Below, piece by piece: positions 1 through 6,321 of a DNA stretch of 6,321 bases; within the stretch, counting starts at the first letter, position 1, and every line of letters starts with the position of its first letter. The stretch is from contig CALKYE010000084.1 of the NCBI GenBank assembly GCA_938003765.1, forward strand, positions 1 to 6,321. Direction: 5' to 3'. A program made the translations under genes and the position numbers. Below the pieces are notes generated by a model, which saw nothing but the letters and a program-made list of their open reading frames with translations, ran no database searches and was not told the origin of the DNA. This DNA comes from an uncultured Planctomycetia bacterium. GTDB lineage: Bacteria > Planctomycetota > UBA1135 > GCA-002686595.

Positions 1-729
1 TCACTCGTCGTCGACGAGACCGGCCGCCGCCGCGCGATCGACGAGCCACAAGAGCTTGCCGTCGAGCGGCCGAATCTTGCCGGACGGAAGGTCGCCTTGA
101 CCCTGCATCACCGCGCGCAGGGCCGGCGCTTTGTCGCCGCCCGCGATGAGGAACATCACACAGCGCGCGGCGTTGATCAGCGGCGCGGTGAACGTGATGC
201 GGTGCGCGTTGAGCTTGGGCACGTGCGTGGACACGACCATCTTCTGGCCCTCGCGCACGGCGCTCGTCCCCGAGAACAGCGAGGCGGTGTGCCCGTCCGC
301 GCCCATCCCCAGCAGCACGACGTCGAAGCGCGGCGCGTGCGGCGCGAATTCTCGCTCGAGGTCCTTCTCGTACTCGCGCGCGGCCTCGTTCGTATCGCGC
401 AACTCGCCGCGCACGCGGTACACGGCCCCGACCGGCGTCTTGGAGAGCCACGCGTTGCGCGCCATTCCGAAGTTGCTGTCGGCGTGCTCGGGCGGCACGC
501 AGCGCTCGTCGCCGAAGAACACGCGCCACTGGGCGAAGTTCGCGCGCTCACTGCACTTCGCCAGCCGCTCGTAGAGCGACTTGGGTGTCGACCCGCCGGA
601 GAGCGCGATCCGGAACGCGCCGCGCTCGACGATCGCTTGCGTAGCGCAGCGCAGGACTTCGTCCCGAGCGCGATCCGCCAGCGCCGCGGCGTCGGAGAGT
701 GCGACCAACTCGACCCGATGGGGTGACAT
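1..729 (-). CDS. pgl: 6-phosphogluconolactonase (oxidative pentose phosphate pathway)
   Basis: The product hydrolyses 6-phospho-D-glucono-1,5-lactone to 6-phosphogluconate in the cytoplasm, the second step of the oxidative pentose phosphate pathway. Family motifs are all present (numbered from the start used here): sugar-phosphate loop SGGSTPKSLYERL near 44-56, FFGDERCVPPEHADSNFGM near 71-89, and GMGADGHTASLFSG near 141-154, whose histidine (about 147) is the expected catalytic residue. No signal peptide or membrane segment is seen. The length of 242 residues is normal for the family. I chose the ATG at 727-729 because it places the protein start about ten residues before the first conserved helix, as in homologues; an in-frame ATG at 796-798 would add 23 residues, and neither has a clear Shine-Dalgarno. 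The TGA stop occupies bases 3-1, so the gene is complete. In many genomes zwf lies next to pgl; here any zwf would have to lie beyond the left edge. Product assignment is secure; the start is less so. Confidence 0.95.
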   Translation of the reverse strand: MSPHRVELVALSDAAALADRARDEVLRCATQAIVERGAFRIALSGGSTPKSLYERLAKCSERANFAQWRVFFGDERCVPPEHADSNFGMARNAWLSKTPVGAVYRVRGELRDTNEAAREYEKDLEREFAPHAPRFDVVLLGMGADGHTASLFSGTSAVREGQKMVVSTHVPKLNAHRITFTAPLINAARCVMFLIAGGDKAPALRAVMQGQGDLPSGKIRPLDGKLLWLVDRAAAAGLVDDE

Positions 730-1008
730 TCGGGCGCAGCCTAGCGCGGTGCGCAGGGCCGCGCGACGGCGCTCGGACGGTTCGACGCCTCCCTGCATGG
801 CCCGGCCGACGGCGGGTTCCGCTGTTCAAGACTGCAGGCCCGCGAGCGTCGGCGGGAGCGGCGAGCAGCGCGATGAGCGCGAGTTCGGCGGCGCCGAGCG
901 AGTCGTCGAGACGCAGCCGCGCGAGCGTCGGCGATCGAGTTCACCGATCGCTGAACGCCATTCGCGCGCATCGCTGGTGCGACGGGTTTCCCGCGGCTCG
1001 GGCCACGG
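730..1008. other. divergent intergenic region between pgl and the histidine kinase gene
   Basis: This gap separates two genes transcribed away from each other and so should hold promoters for both, but I cannot point to a convincing -35/-10 pair on either strand. Frames through it give arginine- and proline-rich translations with no recognisable family, so I see no small gene. It holds a 14 bp direct repeat (841-854 and 920-933, CGCGAGCGTCGGCG) and a 7 bp inverted repeat GCGATCG/CGATCGC at 931-937 and 945-951 with a 7 nt spacer. If the kinase really starts at a downstream GTG (1102) or TTG (1159), the non-coding stretch extends to about 430 bp. Both repeats are short enough to be chance in DNA of this composition. 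Confidence 0.5.
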
Positions 1009-3459
<2,451 letters not shown>

Positions 3460-3489
3460 TCGGCAGTAGTCGCCCCGAGTCGCGCGCGA

Positions 3490-3504
3490 CGCTCGTAGCG
3501 AGCG
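3490..3504 (+). terminator. possible stem-loop after the histidine kinase gene
   Basis: A 6 bp perfect inverted repeat CGCTCG/CGAGCG with a 3 nt loop (TAG) begins 30 nt after the kinase stop codon. It is immediately preceded by the 12 bp palindrome GTCGCGCGCGAC (3479-3490). There is no run of T after it, so it is not a classical intrinsic terminator; it could be a weak terminator, a 3' end stabilising hairpin, or chance. Confidence 0.2.
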
Positions 3505-3822
3505 CACGAGAACCGTCGACGCGTTCCGCGCCGGCGCCGTGCGCCGCCTGGGGAGCGTGCGCGGAGTTGCGGCGTGACGAGATCGACTCGGTGAGCTCGC
3601 GCCGCAGCCCCGCAGGGCGATCCGGTCCAAGACGACGCTTCAGCGGCGAGCTCCAAGTGCGCAAGGCGCCCGTCGAACTCGCTCACGCGCACTTCACAGC
3701 GTCAGTCGAGCGCCGATCGATGCCGCGCTCGGATTTCGCGGATGCGGCGCGCGCCGAGATTCGCACCCGCGTGCGATGCGCCATCGCGCCCAGCGCGCCA
3801 TGGCGGCTCGGCGCTCGAACTG

Positions 3823-3839
3823 AACTCGCGACGCGAGTT
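3823..3839. promoter_or_regulatory. 17 bp dyad, candidate operator upstream of mscS
   Basis: AACTCGCG and CGCGAGTT form perfect 8 bp arms around a single central A, ending 98 bp before the mscS start codon. The tight symmetry and the position in a promoter-sized gap are typical of a binding site for a dimeric repressor or activator. No regulator gene is adjacent and no promoter hexamers were identified with confidence, so the role is inference. A chance occurrence is possible in this GC-rich DNA, although the A/T outer ends make it less trivial than the purely GC palindromes nearby. Confidence 0.3.
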
Positions 3840-3923
3840 GCGCCGGCTCGAGCGGCGAATGCCGTTACCCTCGCGGCCGAGGTCGCGGCAACTGTGCGCG
3901 ACGCTCTCTCAGCACCGCCAGTC

Positions 3924-3929
3924 AAGGAG
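3924..3929 (+). promoter_or_regulatory. Shine-Dalgarno site of mscS
   Basis: AAGGAG stands 8 nt before the ATG at 3938, a near-ideal match and spacing. It fixes the start of the channel gene and shows that this organism uses Shine-Dalgarno initiation for at least some genes, even though the other three genes in the window lack an obvious site. Confidence 0.8.
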
Positions 3930-3937
3930 CCCACGCC

Positions 3938-4882
3938 ATGCGCACGCCGTACCTCGCTCTCGCACCGCTCCAATCCGCCCCGGAGGCTGAGAACGCGGAG
4001 TCCGCGTCGGATGCGCTGACCTTCTGGGAGTCGCTCGGCCAGCCGAGCTTGTGGGCCTCCAAGTTCGCCGACTTCCTGCCGAACCTGCTGCGCGCCGTGC
4101 TCGTGCTCGCGCTGTTCTGGGCGCTGCTGCGCATCGCGTTGCCGTCCTTGCGCCGCATCCTCTCGCGCGCCAACGTCGACGCGGCGCTGGCGACGATGCT
4201 CGTCGACAACCTGCTGCGCTACGCGGTGTGGATCTTCGCGGCGGTGATGGCGGCGTCCGAGATCGGCATCGACGTGACGGCCGCGGTGGCCGGGCTCGGC
4301 GTCGCCGGCCTGGCGGTGGGCCTCGCTGCGCAGGATCCGATCGCGAACGCGATCGCGGGCGTGACCATCCTGCTCGACCGACCGTTCTCGGTCGGACAGT
4401 GGGTGACGGTGGTCGACGTCACCGGCGAAGTGGCGGAGATCAAGATCCGCACGACGCGCATCCGCACGCGCCAGAACAAGTTCCTCGTGATCCCGAACAA
4501 GCAGATCGTCGACAGCGTCATCGTCAACATCAGCATGCGCGGCGACGTGCGCGTCGACATCCCCATCGGCATCGCCTACAAGGAGAAGGTGCAGCAGGCG
4601 CGTGAGGTGATCCTCGTGGCGATGCAGTCGATCGACTTGATCGAGCGCCCGCGCAGCGAAGTGGTCGTGGTCGCGCTGGGCTCGTCGAGCGTCGACCTCG
4701 AGCTGCGCGTGTGGGTCCGCAAAGCGGAGGACGAGGCGCAGGCGCACGTCGTGTGCCTGGAGGCCGCCAAGGTCGCGCTGGATCGAGCCGGCATCCAGAT
4801 CCCGTTCCCGCACTTGCAGCTGTTCGTCGACACGGTCGAGGAACGCGCCGTCGAGTCGCTGCAGCGCGCACTCGGGCGTTAG
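3938..4882 (+). CDS. mscS: Small-conductance mechanosensitive channel, MscS family
   Basis: The product should be an inner-membrane homo-oligomeric channel that opens under membrane tension and releases solutes during osmotic downshock. At 314 residues it is close in size to the minimal MscS of E. coli (286). Predicted order: about 45 N-terminal residues without a convincing cleavable signal; membrane segment 1 about 49-68; segment 2 about 88-106; pore-lining segment 3 about 112-146, rich in Gly and Ala, with AAQDPIANAIAG at 130-141 at the usual kink; then the cytoplasmic beta domain with RPFSVGQWV (148-156) and the conserved TRIRT plus IPNKQIVDS region (173-193); then the alpha/beta domain ending in IQIPFPHLQL (286-295), the family's C-terminal signature. 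The start is set by a strong AAGGAG 8 nt upstream. It stands alone between gaps of 478 and 185 bp, so it is probably its own transcription unit. The symbol is by family; orthology to E. coli mscS rather than another MscS-like paralogue is not established. Confidence 0.94.
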   Translation: MRTPYLALAPLQSAPEAENAESASDALTFWESLGQPSLWASKFADFLPNLLRAVLVLALFWALLRIALPSLRRILSRANVDAALATMLVDNLLRYAVWIFAAVMAASEIGIDVTAAVAGLGVAGLAVGLAAQDPIANAIAGVTILLDRPFSVGQWVTVVDVTGEVAEIKIRTTRIRTRQNKFLVIPNKQIVDSVIVNISMRGDVRVDIPIGIAYKEKVQQAREVILVAMQSIDLIERPRSEVVVVALGSSSVDLELRVWVRKAEDEAQAHVVCLEAAKVALDRAGIQIPFPHLQLFVDTVEERAVESLQRALGR

Positions 4883-4905
4883 CCGTTCGACCGCATCGGG
4901 CTACC

Positions 4906-4941
4906 CGCGCCGTTGGCGATCGCGGCGGCGTCGACGGCGCG
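4906..4941 (+). terminator. possible stem-loop after mscS
   Basis: CGCGCCGT (4906-4913) and ACGGCGCG (4934-4941) are perfect 8 bp arms around a 20 nt GC-rich loop, starting 23 nt after the mscS stop codon. A T-G wobble could add one pair inward. No T-run follows, so intrinsic termination is uncertain. It may instead protect the 3' end of the transcript or be chance in GC-rich DNA. Confidence 0.3.
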
Positions 4942-5067
4942 AGGAGCTCACGCCGCGGCGCGAGCCGGAGCTGAGCGACGGGCGTTCGTGAGCGGGCGCC
5001 CGACGCTCCCACTCGCGGATGTAGGCGAGCGCTGGCGCAACGTGCGCCCGTGCGACACGCTGCTGCG

Positions 5068-6273
5068 ATGCAGATCCATCGCACGCTGCTCGCCGGAACC
5101 GCCGGCGCGCTGTTGATCGCCGCCTGGGCCTGTCGTTCGACGGTCGACGCGCCGCCGACGCGCTGGTTCAAGGGCAACACGCACACGCACACCCTGTGGA
5201 GCGACGGCGACGGCGCGCCCGAGCTCGTCGTCGACTGGTACCGCGAGCGCGGCTACGACTTCCTGGCGTTGAGCGACCACAACGTCCTCTCGCGCGGCGA
5301 GACCTGGTTCGCCGTTGCCGAGGCGCGCGGCTCGCGACTGACGGCGCAGCGACTCGCGGAGCTCGAGGCGAAGTTCGGGCCGCTCGACACGCGCGAGCGC
5401 GAAGGCAAGCTCGAGCTGCGGCTGCGCACGCTCGACGAGCTGCGCCAGCGCTTCGAGACGCCCGGCCAGTTCATGCTGATCGAAGCCGAGGAGATCACCG
5501 ATCGCGTCGGTCAGAGCGAGGTGCACATCAATGCGCTCAACCTCGACTCGTTGATCGAGCCGCGGGGCGGCGCGACGGTGCGGGAGGCGATCGAGCGCAA
5601 CCTCTCGGCCGTCGTGGCGGAAGGCGAACGCACCGGCCGCCCGATCCTCGCTCACGTCAACCATCCCAACTTCCGCTGGAGCGTGACGTGGGAGGACATT
5701 GCGCACGTCGCGGCGGAGCGCTTCTTCGAGGTCTACAACGGACATCCGCTCGTGCACAACGAGGGTGACGCGACGCGTCCGAGCATGGAGGAGCTGTGGG
5801 ACCGCGGTCTGGTCCTGCGGCTGCGCGAGCTGAACCTGCCGGTCTTCTACGGCGTCGCGACCGACGACTCGCACAACTACCACGAGTGGGGCGTCGGCAA
5901 GGTCAATCCCGGGCGCGGCTGGGTGATGGTGCGTGCGGCCGAGCTCACGCCCGACGCCATCGTGGCCGCGATGAACCGCGGCGACTTCTATGCCTCGAGC
6001 GGCGTCGTGTTGAAGGACTTCGCGCACGATGCCCGCCGATATCGCGTGTCGATCGAGCCCGAGTCCGGCGTCAGCTACACGACGCGCTTCGTCGGCGCGC
6101 GCGCTCAGGGCGACGCGACCGTGCTGTTCGAGACGACAGCCAATCCCGCCGAGTACCGACTGCGCGGCGACGAGCTGTACGTGCGCGCGGTGGTCACGTC
6201 GTCGAAGCCGCACCCCAATCCGTACCTGGCTGGCGACTTCGAACAGGCCTGGTTGCAGCCGTTCGCGCCGTGA
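5068..6273 (+). CDS. Putative lipoprotein PHP-domain metallohydrolase (CehA/McbA-like)
   Basis: This is a metal-dependent hydrolase of the PHP (polymerase and histidinol phosphatase) fold, in the secreted group often labelled CehA/McbA family; members are mostly of unknown substrate, with phosphodiester or carbamate-type hydrolysis known for a few. From the ATG at 5068 the 401-residue protein has a short positive N-terminus, a hydrophobic core (about 7-21) and AWAC with Cys22, a weak lipobox, suggesting export and lipid anchoring. The metal site looks complete: HTH (His39, His41), SDHN (Asp70, His71), EEIT (Glu142), His153, AHVNHPN (His196, His199), FFEVYNG (Glu221) and TDDSHN (Asp266, Asp267, His269). 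Residues about 75-135 form a charged helical insertion. Residues about 302-401 look like a beta-rich C-terminal domain. A GTG at 5050 would add six residues; I prefer the ATG because it gives a compact signal peptide, though neither has a Shine-Dalgarno. It lies 185 bp after mscS with no functional link evident. The fold assignment is firm, the substrate unknown. Confidence 0.9.
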   Translation: MQIHRTLLAGTAGALLIAAWACRSTVDAPPTRWFKGNTHTHTLWSDGDGAPELVVDWYRERGYDFLALSDHNVLSRGETWFAVAEARGSRLTAQRLAELEAKFGPLDTREREGKLELRLRTLDELRQRFETPGQFMLIEAEEITDRVGQSEVHINALNLDSLIEPRGGATVREAIERNLSAVVAEGERTGRPILAHVNHPNFRWSVTWEDIAHVAAERFFEVYNGHPLVHNEGDATRPSMEELWDRGLVLRLRELNLPVFYGVATDDSHNYHEWGVGKVNPGRGWVMVRAAELTPDAIVAAMNRGDFYASSGVVLKDFAHDARRYRVSIEPESGVSYTTRFVGARAQGDATVLFETTANPAEYRLRGDELYVRAVVTSSKPHPNPYLAGDFEQAWLQPFAP

Positions 6274-6294
6274 GCGAGCCGCCAACTGCGCTGC

Positions 6295-6312
6295 CGCGAG
6301 AGCGCTCTCGCG
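6295..6312. terminator. 18 bp perfect palindrome after the PHP hydrolase gene
   Basis: CGCGAGAGCGCTCTCGCG is perfectly self-complementary and begins 21 nt after the stop codon. As RNA it would form a 7 bp stem with a 4 nt GCGC loop, so it may end or protect the hydrolase transcript. No T-run follows in the nine bases left in the window. As DNA it could equally be an operator for a gene beyond the right edge. It is the longest perfect palindrome I noticed here. Confidence 0.35.
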
Positions 6313-6321
6313 CCGTCGGCG

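Larger units (their letters stand above)
3460..3937. other. 478 bp intergenic region upstream of mscS, no gene seen
   Basis: No frame on either strand gives a recognisable protein here; the translations are arginine- and alanine-rich and lack family motifs. The region carries several short inverted repeats: GTCGCGCGCGAC (3479-3490, a 12 bp palindrome), CGCTCG/CGAGCG (3490-3495 and 3499-3504), AAGTGCGC/GCGCACTT (3655-3662 and 3687-3694, 24 nt apart), TCGCAC/GTGCGA (3761-3766 and 3771-3776, 4 nt loop), AACTCGCG/CGCGAGTT (3823-3830 and 3832-3839), and CCTCG/CGAGG (3869-3873 and 3878-3882). It must contain the end of the kinase transcript and the promoter of the channel gene, but I see no clear sigma-70 type promoter. 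A small RNA or structured leader is possible but not shown. Confidence 0.5.

Noticed and set aside
841..933. A 14 bp direct repeat, CGCGAGCGTCGGCG, at 841-854 and 920-933.
   Set aside because: There are only two copies, both built from the commonest local words of this GC-rich DNA; it is not enough to claim an operator, attachment site or repeat array.
3683..4813. A 376-codon minus-strand frame opposite mscS.
   Set aside because: It is a His/Asp/Arg-rich translation typical of antisense of membrane protein codons; the plus strand is clearly an MscS channel with its own ribosome binding site.
4948..6285. A 445-codon minus-strand frame opposite the PHP hydrolase.
   Set aside because: No motif or hydrophobic pattern of a real protein is seen, while the plus strand has a full metal-binding motif set.

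Overview
This 6.3 kb window is a stretch of very GC-rich bacterial chromosome (G+C clearly well above 60%, strong G/C bias at third codon positions). It holds four recognisable protein genes: one on the minus strand at the left end and three on the plus strand. The organism cannot be named from the sequence. The high GC, a two-membrane type lipoprotein signal and a secreted PHP-type metallohydrolase that opens with a WFKGNTHTHT motif would fit a high-GC Gram-negative lineage such as Planctomycetota or Myxococcota; this is inference. There are no RNA genes, insertion sequences, CRISPR arrays or phage genes that I can recognise, and base composition looks uniform, so I see no sign of recent transfer.

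Layout: (1) bases 1-729, minus strand, a complete 6-phosphogluconolactonase of the oxidative pentose phosphate pathway. (2) A divergent gap of roughly 280-430 bp, depending on the start chosen for the next gene. (3) 1009-3459, plus strand, a membrane-bound hybrid histidine kinase with a helical sensor between two membrane segments, a HisKA/HATPase core and two receiver domains, but no HPt or DNA-binding domain. (4) A 478 bp non-coding gap with several short inverted repeats, including a 17 bp dyad about 100 bp before the next start. (5) 3938-4882, plus strand, a small MscS-type mechanosensitive channel preceded by a clear AAGGAG ribosome binding site. (6) A 185 bp gap with a GC-rich stem-loop. 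(7) 5068-6273, plus strand, a putative exported lipoprotein of the CehA/McbA-like PHP metallohydrolase group. The window closes with an 18 bp perfect palindrome just past its stop codon.

The genes do not form an evident pathway or operon: each has its own sizeable upstream gap and their functions (central carbon metabolism, signalling, osmotic protection, secreted hydrolase) are unrelated. The kinase has no adjacent response regulator and is best described as an orphan hybrid kinase. I do not find a convincing new multi-gene system here. The items most worth a second look are the unnamed helical sensor region of the kinase, the uncharacterised substrate of the PHP lipoprotein, the dyad upstream of mscS, and the U-tract-less stem-loops found 20-30 nt after three stop codons.
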